Part shown: positions 8,807 to 18,111 of the stretch, piece by piece
How the letters are laid out: each line of letters opens with the position of its first letter
Position numbering within the stretch: position 1 is the first letter of the stretch
Assembly (NCBI GenBank): GCA_900551895.1
Contig: URXX01000007.1
Location: 53,354 to 117,353 of the forward strand
From: an uncultured Lachnospiraceae bacterium
GTDB taxonomy: Bacteria > Bacillota > Clostridia > Lachnospirales > Lachnospiraceae
Direction: 5' to 3'
DNA length: 64,000 nt
Position numbers and translations under genes: made by a program
The notes under the pieces: model-generated
Told to the model about the DNA's origin: nothing
Databases searched by the model: none
The model's input: the letters and a program-made list of their open reading frames with translations, nothing else

Positions 8807-10259
8807 ATGTCAGAATTTAGCGAACGTTGTCGCCAACTTTTAATCAATAGCGGAAGTAATGTTTATCAAATGGCGAAACATTCTTCTTTAGATAAAACTT
8901 CCATTCAGCGAATGGTAACGGGAAAACGGCTTCCCAGCCTTGATTTTGTCAAAGAATTCTGTTCTTATTTGAGAATCAGTCCAATTGAAAAAAAAGAATT
9001 GTTGGAATTGTATGAAATAGAAAAAGTTGGAAAATCAGAATATATGAGTCGGTGCTACATTAAGAGCCTGATTGAGAATCTTTCGTTTTTAGATGAAGAC
9101 GATACAGAAAATATTTCTTTTTCTGAAACACTTGATTACTGCGAAACATTCCCGCCAATGCCCAACGTGGAAAGTAAAATTTTGTTTGTCTTACAATCTG
9201 AATTAAAAATTGACAAAAATCCGGAAATACTTTTTAACCTACCCACCTCATATCGCTATATTTTCTTTATTTTAAAAGGGCTATTTGCAGAGTTTGAGGG
9301 TGAGGCGTCCGTAAAACATTTAATTACCTTAAATAAAAATCCTTTAAATACAATATATCCGTGTCAGAATTTAGAAGCACTATCAAACATTTTGCCTCTA
9401 TCCGAGATTTTGAAGAATATTTACCTGCCTTATTATTTATATAACAACCTTACACTCGGTGACGAAAAAATGTTAATCATGCCTTACTATATTATTACTT
9501 CAAAATATCTTCTGACTATCTCTTCTGATTTTAAAACAGTCAGTTTACATGATTCAGATACTGTTATCAGGGTGTATCGCAAAGAGTTTTATCGTATTTT
9601 TAACATGGCTCAACCGCTCATAAAATATGCCGATAATACCTTTAAAATTATTAATCATTTACAGGAAAATTATATTGAGTACGGACTCCCGTCCCATACT
9701 TTAGAGTTTCATCCATGTCTGTTTTTTATGGATACATCTTTTGCACTTTCAAAAGAATCCTTTAAACAAATTCCCCATGCCGATGAACATATTGCCGCCT
9801 TGCAGGAAATGTACAAAGTGGTTTCCGCTTCTACCCCCCCCCAAAAAAAATCGGGGGACTACAATTTCTTTCTTTTCCGAGCAGGGCTTAGAGATGTTTT
9901 GTCAAACGGGAAAATGTTTTGGACAATATAAAAATTTAGAAATGGGATTTTCACCCGAAGAACGAAAAGTGATGTTGAAAAGTTATTTTCGCAATAGAGA
10001 TGCTGAGGCTTTTATTCCATATATTTTAAAGCCGTCTTTTCACACCCCTACATATCTTAATATTGAATTACATGAATCTCATACGGTTACAATTTTTTCT
10101 TTAAAAGAAAACTTCCAATTTTCTTTTATACAGATAAATGAGTCCAGCATTTGTAATGCGTTTTTTTCTTTCTTTACCTATTTAGCAGAATCCGACTATG
10201 TCTACACCGCAAAAGAAAGCGAAAACATTTTAGACAATTATTTTCATTCACTTTTATAG
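8807..10259 (+). CDS. HTH regulator-like protein, reading frame broken at a C9A8 tract
   Basis: An XRE-like helix-turn-helix occupies residues about 4-65 (VYQMAKHSSLDKTSIQRMV), followed by a large domain I do not recognise. The first frame stops at 9931. The +1 frame then carries a natural-looking continuation (FFSEQGLEMFCQTGKCFGQY and on) to 10259. The switch lies at nine C followed by eight A (9834-9850); one base fewer restores about 483 aa. This could be an assembly error, a true mutation or a phase-variable tract. The start at 8807 is set by GAGGGAGGAAC. Gene ends at the terminator at 10268. Confidence 0.7.
9834..9850 (+). repeat. C9A8 homopolymer junction inside the HTH regulator
   Basis: Nine C then eight A, immediately followed by TCGGGGG. 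The reading frame shifts by +1 across it. The C-run and the following G-run can also pair. Confidence 0.85.
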
Positions 10260-10267
10260 GTAAAAAA

Positions 10268-10287
10268 CGGGCAGGATTTCCTGCCCG
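10268..10287. terminator. bidirectional terminator
   Basis: CGGGCAGGA-TT-TCCTGCCCG perfect 9-bp stem flanked by A-run on the left and ATTTT on the right, between convergent genes. Confidence 0.8.
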
Positions 10288-10291
10288 CATT

Positions 10292-11668
10292 TTATGCCCT
10301 TTCCTCGTAATCTTTCATCACTTCTATTACCTGCTTTGACATCGGGATTAGAACAATCATATTGAAAATTGTCATCAGCCCGACACCAACATCTCCCAAA
10401 TCCCACACAAATGTATATGTTGCCAAACCACCGATAAATAACATCAACAGAGCAACAATTTTATAAACAGTCTGGGAAGTCCAGTTATCGCCAAACAAGT
10501 ATGCCACATTTGACCTCGCATAATATAACACACCGATAAACGTGGAAAAACTAAATAACAACAGTGTAATCGTAATAAAAATCACTCCAAATTTCCCCAT
10601 GTGATATTCCATTGCTTTCTGCAAAAATTCCATACCGACAAGCCCCTCGACTTTTGCCTGCGGTACTAAAAGCATAATCATTGCAGAACAACTGCAAATC
10701 ACAATCGTATCAATAAATACACCGAACGCCTGTAAAAGTCCCGCTTTTGCCGGATGACTTACATCCGCTGCCGCCGCTGCACACGGAGCCGAACCGCTCC
10801 CTGCCTCATTGGAAAACAATCCTCTTTTTACACCGTTCATTAAAACAGCACCAAACCCGCCGGCCACAATCTGACGAATTCCGAAAGCCTCCGCAAAAAT
10901 TCTACCGAAAACTTCCGACAGCATTCCGATATTTTTCCCAATAATAAACAGCGTAATCAATAAATATCCCCCTGCCATAATCGGCACAACAATATCCAAC
11001 ACCTTTACGGTAGCATTTTTTCTTAAAACAATAACCGCCGAGATGACAACAAGAATAATCGTCGTGTAGATAGGCGGAATATGAAATGCGTTTTTCATGG
11101 ACGATGTTACCGAATTGCTGATCACCTGACTAATTCCGCACCAGCACACCAGCCCCGAAATCGCAAATAAAACCGCTATCAGACTGTATCTTCTCTCTTT
11201 CTTCCTTGTCATATATGAGTGAATATAATATGCCGGACCACCACGATATCCATTATATAACGGATCTTTTTCCTTATACATCTGTGCCAATGTCGCTTCT
11301 ACAAATGCGGTGGACGAACCGATTAAAGCAGAAAGCCACATCCAAAATACCGCTCCCGCTCCTCCTGCCGAGATTGCCGCAACCACCCCAACTAAATTTC
11401 CCATGCCGACACGGGTTGCCGTAGACACAATCAACGCCTGTACACCGGAAATACTGTTTTTCGTTGTTTCACACTTCTTTTCTTTTACAATCTGAAGAAT
11501 ATGCGGAAATTTTCGTAATAAAATAAATCTTGTCTTTATCGTAAAAAATATTCCTGCCGGAACCAAAATCATTACAAGAAGGGAAAGCCCTACAGAACTT
11601 CCGCCCGGAAGACGTATCGTAATTAAATCTCCCCACATCAGATTATATAATGTACTTATTATTTTCAT
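10292..11668 (-). CDS. alanine/glycine:sodium symporter (AGCS family)
   Basis: Integral-membrane amino-acid importer coupled to Na+ or H+. 458 aa with about 10-11 hydrophobic segments. Family signatures include VGMGNLVGVVAAIS (near residue 88), GSSTAFVEATLAQMYK and GLFSNEAGSGSAPCAAAA in the middle. The start has AAAGAGG upstream. Monocistronic: the bidirectional terminator at 10268 lies behind it and the neighbouring lipoprotein operon ends at a separate hairpin. Alanine is the usual substrate in this family, but glycine or serine cannot be excluded. Confidence 0.93.
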   Translation of the reverse strand: MKIISTLYNLMWGDLITIRLPGGSSVGLSLLVMILVPAGIFFTIKTRFILLRKFPHILQIVKEKKCETTKNSISGVQALIVSTATRVGMGNLVGVVAAISAGGAGAVFWMWLSALIGSSTAFVEATLAQMYKEKDPLYNGYRGGPAYYIHSYMTRKKERRYSLIAVLFAISGLVCWCGISQVISNSVTSSMKNAFHIPPIYTTIILVVISAVIVLRKNATVKVLDIVVPIMAGGYLLITLFIIGKNIGMLSEVFGRIFAEAFGIRQIVAGGFGAVLMNGVKRGLFSNEAGSGSAPCAAAAADVSHPAKAGLLQAFGVFIDTIVICSCSAMIMLLVPQAKVEGLVGMEFLQKAMEYHMGKFGVIFITITLLLFSFSTFIGVLYYARSNVAYLFGDNWTSQTVYKIVALLMLFIGGLATYTFVWDLGDVGVGLMTIFNMIVLIPMSKQVIEVMKDYEERA

Positions 11669-11776
11669 AAATAAAATCCTCTTTCATTTTCAATCTCCAC
11701 CTATTATAACTTTATTTCTGCAATTCTTCAACGCCTTTATGCTTTAAACTGAAAAAGTTTTAAAAATCTTAAAAGA

Positions 11777-11812
11777 AAAAGAGCATGATTTATGATAAAA
11801 CCACACTCTTTC
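11777..11812 (-). terminator. probable terminator of the MFS-ATPase-S66-lipoprotein operon
   Basis: On the minus strand AAAGAG pairs with CTCTTT around an AT-rich loop, followed by TTCTTTT. It lies 15 bases past the lipoprotein stop. Confidence 0.5.
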
Positions 11813-11826
11813 CCTAACGAAAGTCT

Positions 11827-12201
11827 TTATTCTGTTATCACTTCTCCGTCTTTATCCAAACGGAAAATACCAAAGACAATTTTTATTTTAGGAACATTTC
11901 CCTTTTCTATACTATCCTCATTAAAGTTTATACGGATTTTTTCACCTGCCGTCAAATTTTCCGGCAGCACTTTTATATCAAATCCATTCAAATCCAGAAT
12001 AAGTTTTTCTGCATCTTTTACTTCTTCGGGTGCTTTTGTTTCTTTACTGTTTGTCGGTTTAACAGTCAAAACATTCTCTCCAACTTCAAGCACCTCCGCA
12101 TTCAGATAACTTTCTCCCTTATCCTTTCCCACATCACACCCTGTAATAAATGTGCCGAAAAGGAAAATAGTGAGAATACATAAAGTTAATTTTCTTTTCA
12201 T
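11827..12201 (-). CDS. small secreted lipoprotein, unknown
   Basis: 124 aa with a lipoprotein signal: KRK start, hydrophobic core and lipobox FITGC with the lipidated Cys at about residue 22. The mature part is small, acidic and beta-rich in appearance (EVLEVGENVLTVKPTNS), resembling an OB-like or DUF3221-type extracellular domain, but I cannot assign a family. It follows the S66 carboxypeptidase by 14 bp, so it is the last gene of that operon. Outside-membrane location is inferred from the lipobox. Confidence 0.7.
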   Translation of the reverse strand: MKRKLTLCILTIFLFGTFITGCDVGKDKGESYLNAEVLEVGENVLTVKPTNSKETKAPEEVKDAEKLILDLNGFDIKVLPENLTAGEKIRINFNEDSIEKGNVPKIKIVFGIFRLDKDGEVITE

Positions 12202-12215
12202 ATAGTCGCCTCTTT

Positions 12216-13220
12216 TTACAAATCAAACGGAGTTTCCAATAAAGTCACTTCTTTCTCTGTAGCATTTAATGCAATTTGGCAGCCTATCGGCAGAGTAAAC
12301 ATCGGATGCGTATGGCAACAGTCAAATTCAGCCAATATCGGAAAATCTGCCTTTCCGATGACTTCCATTAATATTTCATATGGTTTTCTTCCTGTTCCGT
12401 TATCATCGAATTTTTCATGTTTTCCTAAAATCAGTCCACCAATTTTATCAAACACTCCCGCCAATTTTAATAGCGAAAAACTTCTCTCTATCGTACAGGC
12501 ATCTTTTAACGAATCTTCAATAAAAAGAATATCCCCTTTTTGTATTTCAGGCATATACTCTGTTCCGAAAAAACCCTCCATTGTATTTAGATTACCGCCG
12601 ATAATTCTGCCGGTACATTTTCCTTCATTTACGCATACCCACTCATTCTCTCTTTTCTCTTTGGAACGGTTTTGCGTACTCCAATCAACAAATTCATCTG
12701 TCCAATATTCCGGTTTCGTGTAGAAAAACTCTCCTTGCGTATATCGAAGCATCTGTTCAAAATATGTATATGTCATATCTACAAACGGAGGGAATTCTCC
12801 AAAAGACGCTGCCAACGCCGGTCCATAAAATGTGACTAATCCCGTTTTCGCATAAATCGCCAATAAAAGCGCCGTTGTGTCCGAATAACCCACAATCATT
12901 TTAGGATGTTTCCGTAAATATTCATAATCGATATACGGAAGAATTGCGTTTGTATTATTTCCGCCTATAGAGGACATTAAAATCTGCACGTCATCTCTGT
13001 AAAGTAATTCATTAAATTCTTTCGCCCTCTCCTGTATACTTCCTGAACGATAAAAATCTTTCTTCTGAAATAATGAGCCGTCAATAATCTTGTAACCTTT
13101 TTGTTCTAAGTACTTCTTCCCGTTCATATAACGAACCGGAGTTGTACTGGATATAGGTGATGATGAAGAAAAAATCCCTATTCCAATTTGTGTTTTCGTG
13201 TCTAATTTCTTTGCTTTCAT
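12216..13220 (-). CDS. S66-family LD-carboxypeptidase / MccF-like peptidase
   Basis: Serine peptidase of family S66: either LD-carboxypeptidase (peptidoglycan recycling) or MccF-like immunity enzyme cleaving microcin C-type acyl-adenylates. Length 334 aa from the ATG at 13220, chosen because GGAGGGG lies 6 bases upstream. The nucleophile motif is GYSDTTALL, the Glu is in the IIGGNLNTMEG-IEDS region, and the His lies in CCHTHPMFTLPIG. The longer insertion and NLNTMEGFFGTEYMP resemble MccF more than LdcA. It follows the ATPase gene; the ribosome site lies in one copy of a 19-bp repeat. Confidence 0.85.
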   Translation of the reverse strand: MKAKKLDTKTQIGIGIFSSSSPISSTTPVRYMNGKKYLEQKGYKIIDGSLFQKKDFYRSGSIQERAKEFNELLYRDDVQILMSSIGGNNTNAILPYIDYEYLRKHPKMIVGYSDTTALLLAIYAKTGLVTFYGPALAASFGEFPPFVDMTYTYFEQMLRYTQGEFFYTKPEYWTDEFVDWSTQNRSKEKRENEWVCVNEGKCTGRIIGGNLNTMEGFFGTEYMPEIQKGDILFIEDSLKDACTIERSFSLLKLAGVFDKIGGLILGKHEKFDDNGTGRKPYEILMEVIGKADFPILAEFDCCHTHPMFTLPIGCQIALNATEKEVTLLETPFDL

Positions 13221-13233
13221 ATTACCCCTCCAA
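13215..13233. repeat. 19-bp direct repeat, copy 1
   Basis: TTTCATATTACCCCTCCAA, identical to 14620-14638. On the minus strand it holds the ribosome site and the ATGAAA start of the S66 peptidase gene. Confidence 0.95.
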
Positions 13234-13236
13234 ATT

Positions 13237-14625
13237 TTATTCACGAACGATTCTTATCCAGCTTCCCTGCTTTCTCGAACCTACACGCTCTATATATCCC
13301 ATTGTCTGTAGATATTTAATCCCTCTCTGAACTGTACTTCTTGAAAATCCTGTATATTCTCCTATCTCTTTCTGAGTAATTTTTGAATTTTTACTAATTA
13401 AATCGAGGATCTCATTTTGAGTTGCATTTAAAGCATCATTTAAGGCATCATTTAAAGCCTCAGCATTTGATGCTTTAAAATTCAAATTCGGAAGTTTTAC
13501 TACAAATTCCACACGGTTTGACGAAAACACAGGTTTTTTATCTTTTTGATAGTTAACTGCGTTTTCATAAGTAGTACAGATTTTATTTAATCCGCTTCCT
13601 TGACGTTCCATATACCCTAATCGTGCAAAAATATCTGCTAAAATTGGATTCCTTCTTGTTGACGGAACATTTTCAATTTCTCTTTCCTGTATTTGTGTTC
13701 CATCCGGCATTCCTCCTGGAGAATATATCACAAGACGATCATCAAACATATCTAAATGAACTTCACTTCCGTTAATTAAATAATCTCTATGAATTAAGGC
13801 ATTAACTAACGCTTCAAAAACACTTCTTTCACAATAATCAGGCATCTCCTCTCTAGAATTTGACGTTTTCTTCCATAGTGTTTTCATATTACGTTTCACG
13901 AAACGTATTCCCTCATCTAAAAGTATAATAATACTTCCTGTATACTCTGCACTATCCAAAGCATCTACCTTACCGCCACTTTTATCTATTCCATTCCACC
14001 TTGTACAAAACAAACGTGAACATTTGACAGGAGAATCATCCGCCAACAAAGCACCCGCATTTGTAAGATGATCATGCACATCTTTAATCCCAAAAGATTC
14101 AAAACTTTTTTCTGTCATACTATTACCTGTCCAAGTTTTATAACGCTCTCTCAATTTACTAAAAGAAAAGTCTTCATAATCGTACGGTGATACCAATGAA
14201 TCATAAGAAGAATTTCTTCCACGCATAACCAAACGTTTTAATTCCGTTGTATCTGCAAGAACACTTTCATTTCCAATGCGAATATATGCTTCAGTCACAC
14301 CATCTCCACTATAATAATAAGGAGTTTCTACTCCTTTCGGAATATGAAGAAGTATAATATCTCTTTCCTCTTCCGACTTTTGTAATTCCATTATCATTTC
14401 AGGAAAAGGTGAAATTCTCTCCTTAACTTTTTGACTGATAAATTCAGAATCTGCCTTAACATCTTCCACCCCTACAATTTCCTCATTATCAGCAACTCCA
14501 AATACTAATGTTCCTCCCATTGTATTTGCAAAAGCACTAACACTCTTCAACCAACTTTTTACTTTTTTCCGTTCAACAGCCTGCTTTTTATCATACACTG
14601 TTGCCTCCCCTAGATACCTTTTCAT
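13237..14625 (-). CDS. AlbA_2 / ATPase-like transcriptional regulator with winged HTH
   Basis: 462 aa. N-terminal Schlafen/AlbA_2 domain (about residues 15-120, ANTMGGTLVFGVADN), a middle GHKL-like ATP-binding domain (EALVNALIHRDYL, about 275, and GSGLNKICTTYE), and a C-terminal winged helix (ITQKEIGEYTGFSRSTVQRGIKYL). This architecture is often named 'ATP-dependent DNA helicase RecG-related' although helicase activity is not shown. Linker repeats encode ALNDALNDALN. The ATG at 14625 has GGAGGGG and overlaps the MFS stop region. The whole gene is bracketed by 19-bp direct repeats, so it looks like an insertion into the operon. Confidence 0.85.
   Translation of the reverse strand: MKRYLGEATVYDKKQAVERKKVKSWLKSVSAFANTMGGTLVFGVADNEEIVGVEDVKADSEFISQKVKERISPFPEMIMELQKSEEERDIILLHIPKGVETPYYYSGDGVTEAYIRIGNESVLADTTELKRLVMRGRNSSYDSLVSPYDYEDFSFSKLRERYKTWTGNSMTEKSFESFGIKDVHDHLTNAGALLADDSPVKCSRLFCTRWNGIDKSGGKVDALDSAEYTGSIIILLDEGIRFVKRNMKTLWKKTSNSREEMPDYCERSVFEALVNALIHRDYLINGSEVHLDMFDDRLVIYSPGGMPDGTQIQEREIENVPSTRRNPILADIFARLGYMERQGSGLNKICTTYENAVNYQKDKKPVFSSNRVEFVVKLPNLNFKASNAEALNDALNDALNATQNEILDLISKNSKITQKEIGEYTGFSRSTVQRGIKYLQTMGYIERVGSRKQGSWIRIVRE
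13433..13456. repeat. 12-bp tandem repeat in the ATPase gene
   Basis: Two adjacent copies of GCATCATTTAAR, with degenerate flanks, encode the ALND repeats in the linker before the winged HTH. A multiple of three, so length change would keep frame. Confidence 0.8.
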
Positions 14626-14638
14626 ATTACCCCTCCAA
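14620..14638. repeat. 19-bp direct repeat, copy 2
   Basis: Identical to 13215-13233. On the minus strand it contains the last codons and TAA of the MFS gene, GGAGGGG and the ATGAAA of the ATPase gene. Confidence 0.95.
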
Positions 14639-15865
14639 TCGATTTGCCTTCGCAAAAACAATCAATCCTATCAAAAACATCATCGCCAAAATGGAAACTC
14701 CTCCGTTCAGACTGCCTGTCCACTGTGCAAACATTCCCATTAATGCCGTCCCCATAAACGAAGCTCCTTTTCCGCAAATATCAAACAGTCCGAAAAATTC
14801 TCCCGACTTCTCCGGTGGAATAATTTTTGCAAAATAGGAACGGGACAACGCCTGTACAGCCCCCTGAAACATTCCAACAACTACTGCAAGCACCCAAAAC
14901 TCCCACTGTTTATCCAACTGAATGGCAAAAACCGCAATTCCGATATATGCCACAATACATAATTTAATCAACTTTGCCGTTTCATATTTCTTCGATGCCT
15001 TTCCAAAAAACAGTGCGAATGGAAATGCAACAATCTGCGTAACTAAAAGTGCCGCCAAAAGTCCTGTCGTATCTAATCCCAACGCACTTCCATACGCCGT
15101 AGCCATATCAATAATTGTGTATACGCCGTCGATATAAAAGAAAAATGCTATTAAAAACAAAAAGATTTTTTTATGTTCTCTTATTTTAGAAAAAGCCTTT
15201 CCCAGTCTTTTAAAACTTGAGCGGATTGGTTTTTCTCCCATTTCCGCATAATGCGTCTGTTTATAATGTTTTAAAAGCGGAAGCGTAACGAAAAACCACC
15301 AGCCGGCATTTAAGCAAAAAGCAAATATCATGGCTGTTGTTATGCTGATTCCTATTTTTTCATAAAACAATACACCGAGTAAACTAACAATAAACGGCAG
15401 GCAACTGCCAAGATACCCCCACGCATAACCATGGGAAGATACCCTGTCCATTCTTTCAGGTGTCGTCACATCTGACAACATCGCATCATAAAAAATTAAA
15501 CTTGCCGAATATCCTACTTTTGCCACAACAAACACCGCCAAAAAGACTATCCACGATTTTGGCAGGGAAAGTCCCGCACAGCCAAGCACTCCAATCATCA
15601 TACTGACAGCAAAAATCGGTTTCTTATATCCTTTTGTATCTGCAATCGTACCTAAAATCGGTCCGATAATCGCCACTAAAAATGTAGAAACGGAAGTGGC
15701 GTATCCCCAATATGCCAAATAGTCCACCTCTGAAAGCCCCGCACCTTCTGCCAACGCATTAAAATAAATCGGAAGAATGGTAGCCACAAGCAAAATAAAT
15801 GCCGAGTTCCCCACATCATATAAAATCCAATATTTCTCTAACTTCGTCAACTTGCTCTCATTCAT
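14627..15865 (-). CDS. UMF1-family MFS transporter
   Basis: 412-aa, 12-helix major facilitator of the UMF1 (Atg22-like) type. The N-terminal WILYDVGNSAFILLVATILP and the loop GTIADTKGYKKP are typical of that family in Firmicutes. Substrate unknown; fungal Atg22 relatives export amino acids from vacuoles, but this says little about bacteria. GGAGG lies 7 bases before the ATG. First gene of the operon continuing to the ATPase, S66 peptidase and lipoprotein; its stop TAA lies within the 19-bp repeat, one base before the next ATG. Confidence 0.9.
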   Translation of the reverse strand: MNESKLTKLEKYWILYDVGNSAFILLVATILPIYFNALAEGAGLSEVDYLAYWGYATSVSTFLVAIIGPILGTIADTKGYKKPIFAVSMMIGVLGCAGLSLPKSWIVFLAVFVVAKVGYSASLIFYDAMLSDVTTPERMDRVSSHGYAWGYLGSCLPFIVSLLGVLFYEKIGISITTAMIFAFCLNAGWWFFVTLPLLKHYKQTHYAEMGEKPIRSSFKRLGKAFSKIREHKKIFLFLIAFFFYIDGVYTIIDMATAYGSALGLDTTGLLAALLVTQIVAFPFALFFGKASKKYETAKLIKLCIVAYIGIAVFAIQLDKQWEFWVLAVVVGMFQGAVQALSRSYFAKIIPPEKSGEFFGLFDICGKGASFMGTALMGMFAQWTGSLNGGVSILAMMFLIGLIVFAKANRLEG

Positions 15866-15881
15866 TTACTTTCCTCCAAGA

Positions 15882-16670
15882 CTACTCAAAATCACGTTCA
15901 AAACGTTTGTCCAATTCACTTCCTTCTAAATATTCATCAAATTTTTGAATAAGGTATTCCGCTACCGAAATTGCATTTTTAAACCGCTCATAAAGACCTT
16001 CGTTACTCTCCACGCATTTCGGATTATCTTCCACTTTAAATAAATGCCCCTGAAGAGCGTCATACTGTCCCACTAACTTCATTCCTCTGTCCAAAATAGT
16101 TCTTTTCACTTTTCCCGGAGCAACGAGAATACTTTTGTATTTTCGCATAGATTTCAATGCCTTATGTGCCTCCTCCGGTTCTACTCCCTCGTAAAACTTT
16201 GCAACACATTTTGCCGTATCCTTATCTGTAGGAAATGTTTTTCCTATCGGATATGAAAGCGGATCTTCTCCGTTCTTACGCATTAAAAATTTTTCAAATT
16301 CACTTTCCAACTCCACGTGACCGATTCCGGTTTTCTCTATTTCCTCAGCCACAAACGGATGACACTCACTGTCCAAAGCAAAATGACAGATAAATCCCAA
16401 AATATAGGCATACTCCGGTGAATCTGTTCCATTTTCACGAATAACCTTTCTCGCATACGTCATAAATTCCGACGCAGGTCTTTCATGTATTTGAAACCCT
16501 ATCTGACTTATCGGATTTGGTGACAACGGTTTATAGAAAAATAAATAGTCAGGTCCCTGTAACCCGATTCTAAACTGTCTTAAATTTTTTAAAAGAAATC
16601 CTCTTTTCTTCGCATCCAGTTTCTGTAAAACGCGATTTCCAAATTGATTATGTGCATAAAGTGCCGGCAT
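15882..16670 (-). CDS. zinc-dependent phospholipase C family protein
   Basis: 262 aa resembling the zinc-dependent phospholipase C/S1-P1 nuclease-like fold (PF00882): MPALYAHNQFGNRV at the start, GLQGPDYLFFY, and GFICHFALDSECHPFV with His and Asp metal ligands. Many members in Clostridia lack a signal peptide and have unknown substrates; this one also lacks one, so a cytoplasmic role is likely and toxin-like activity is not supported. It lies 16 bp upstream of the MFS start and has its own AAAGGAGGGA site. Confidence 0.85.
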   Translation of the reverse strand: MPALYAHNQFGNRVLQKLDAKKRGFLLKNLRQFRIGLQGPDYLFFYKPLSPNPISQIGFQIHERPASEFMTYARKVIRENGTDSPEYAYILGFICHFALDSECHPFVAEEIEKTGIGHVELESEFEKFLMRKNGEDPLSYPIGKTFPTDKDTAKCVAKFYEGVEPEEAHKALKSMRKYKSILVAPGKVKRTILDRGMKLVGQYDALQGHLFKVEDNPKCVESNEGLYERFKNAISVAEYLIQKFDEYLEGSELDKRFERDFE

Positions 16671-16734
16671 AGCAATCCCTCCTTTTAACTTTTATTCTTT
16701 GACTATATCATAAATCATATGTATTTCCTAGTAA

Positions 16735-17982
16735 TTATTTGCGTTTTCCTTCTATTGTCTGACGAATAATACTCTTCATCATATCCTCAGACAACTGTCC
16801 GCTCACATATCCAAAAACATTTCCTTCCTTATCAATCATAAATGTAGTCGGATACGAAGTTATGCCATACTGCATAAATAATTCTCCGGTTGTATCCATA
16901 AGAACGGGATAGGTATATCCATTTTCTTTTAAAAATGCCTTAATTCCGTCCTCATCTGTTTCATTACCGAAATCCGGAGCGGCAACTCCCAAAATGACAA
17001 CTTCTCCGTCCTTTCCATAAGACTCATAAAGTTTCTGTATATCCGGCATTTCCGCTTTACACGGCGGACACCATGTTGCCCAGAAATTCAGGAAAATTGT
17101 TTTTCCTTTATAATCCGATAAAGAGTGTTCTTTTCCATACTGGTCATGCAAAGTAAAATCAATGGCTGCCATTTCTCCATTTTCCTCCTCTTCTTTTTCC
17201 TCCGTTTTCTCCTCTGCCTGCTTATCCGGTTTCTTCGTTTCCGATTTGGAAGTTGTACCTGACAAATATCCGGTAAATGCATTCATTTTCCCCGTAAACA
17301 TTAAGACACCCATAAATATCATTAATATACCGCCAATTTTAACTGTATATTTTACTACCTTCATATGGTTTTTAAAAAATTCCAAAACTGTAGTTGTAAA
17401 CAGACCGACCACCAAAAACGGAATAATAAATCCTACCGTGTACACGCCTATCAGAGCAAATCCCGCCCATTTTGTCGTTGCGGATGCCGCCATTAAAAGT
17501 ACACTGGCAAGTGCCGGCCCTACACACGGCGTCCACGCAAAACTAAACGTAAATCCCATAACAAAAGCAACAATCGGTGACATGGCAAGAATATCCATTT
17601 TCATTGGCAGTCTTCTTTCTTTTCCAAGAAGTGAACTGCTTCCAAAAACCCCAAGTTGATACAACCCGAATCCGACAACAAGAATGCCTCCTATTCTCGC
17701 AAAAATCAACTGATTGTCCTTAAAGAAACTTCCGAACGCCGAAACGCCCAGTCCCAAAACAACAAAAGTAAAACTAATTCCCAGCACAAAGAAAAGGGTA
17801 TGCAGCATTACTTTACTCTTTTTAAAATGAATTTTCCCGTCTTCACCTTTTACTCCCGTTCCACCTGACAAATAACTGATATAAATCGGTATAAGCGGAA
17901 GTACGCACGGTGAGAAGAAACTCAACAATCCCTGAAAAAATACCGTCACTACCGGTACGCTGACATCAAATGAAAATCCCAT
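16735..17982 (-). CDS. CcdA-TlpA fusion: thiol-disulfide transmembrane transporter with thioredoxin-like domain
   Basis: 415 aa. Residues about 1-235 form a six-helix CcdA/DsbD-beta domain with its redox Cys pair in SPCVLPLIP (Cys26) and WTPCVGPAL (about 152). A charged linker (KPDKQAEEKTEEKEEEE) leads to a C-terminal TlpA/ResA-type domain with WATWCPPCKAEMP (about residue 306). The protein should carry reducing equivalents from the cytoplasm to extracytoplasmic thiols, with both electron-transfer partners joined in one chain. AAAGGAGGGAATAT precedes the ATG. It appears to be monocistronic. Confidence 0.92.
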   Translation of the reverse strand: MGFSFDVSVPVVTVFFQGLLSFFSPCVLPLIPIYISYLSGGTGVKGEDGKIHFKKSKVMLHTLFFVLGISFTFVVLGLGVSAFGSFFKDNQLIFARIGGILVVGFGLYQLGVFGSSSLLGKERRLPMKMDILAMSPIVAFVMGFTFSFAWTPCVGPALASVLLMAASATTKWAGFALIGVYTVGFIIPFLVVGLFTTTVLEFFKNHMKVVKYTVKIGGILMIFMGVLMFTGKMNAFTGYLSGTTSKSETKKPDKQAEEKTEEKEEEENGEMAAIDFTLHDQYGKEHSLSDYKGKTIFLNFWATWCPPCKAEMPDIQKLYESYGKDGEVVILGVAAPDFGNETDEDGIKAFLKENGYTYPVLMDTTGELFMQYGITSYPTTFMIDKEGNVFGYVSGQLSEDMMKSIIRQTIEGKRK

Positions 17983-18062
17983 ATATTCCCTCCTTTTGAT
18001 TTTTATTGGATTGTTTGTAGAATAAAGTATATTGAAAAAAGTGTCAATGGAGGAATAAAGAA

Positions 18063-18104
18063 AAAGGCTATTGCCTATAAGTTTCCCTATCTACAATAGC
18101 CTTT
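18063..18104 (-). terminator. terminator of the beta-helix surface protein gene
   Basis: AAAGGCTATTG / CAATAGCCTTT 11-bp stem, followed on the minus strand by TTTTCTTTATT. Confidence 0.75.
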
Positions 18105-18111
18105 ATATCAC

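Noticed and set aside
13237..14625. AlbA_2/ATPase gene as part of a defence island
   Set aside because: Neighbours are metabolic or transport genes, and no restriction, toxin or CRISPR component is present. The repeats show possible insertion, not defence.
15882..16670. Phospholipase C toxin
   Set aside because: No signal peptide and no C2 membrane-binding domain; only the metal-site family resemblance is supported.
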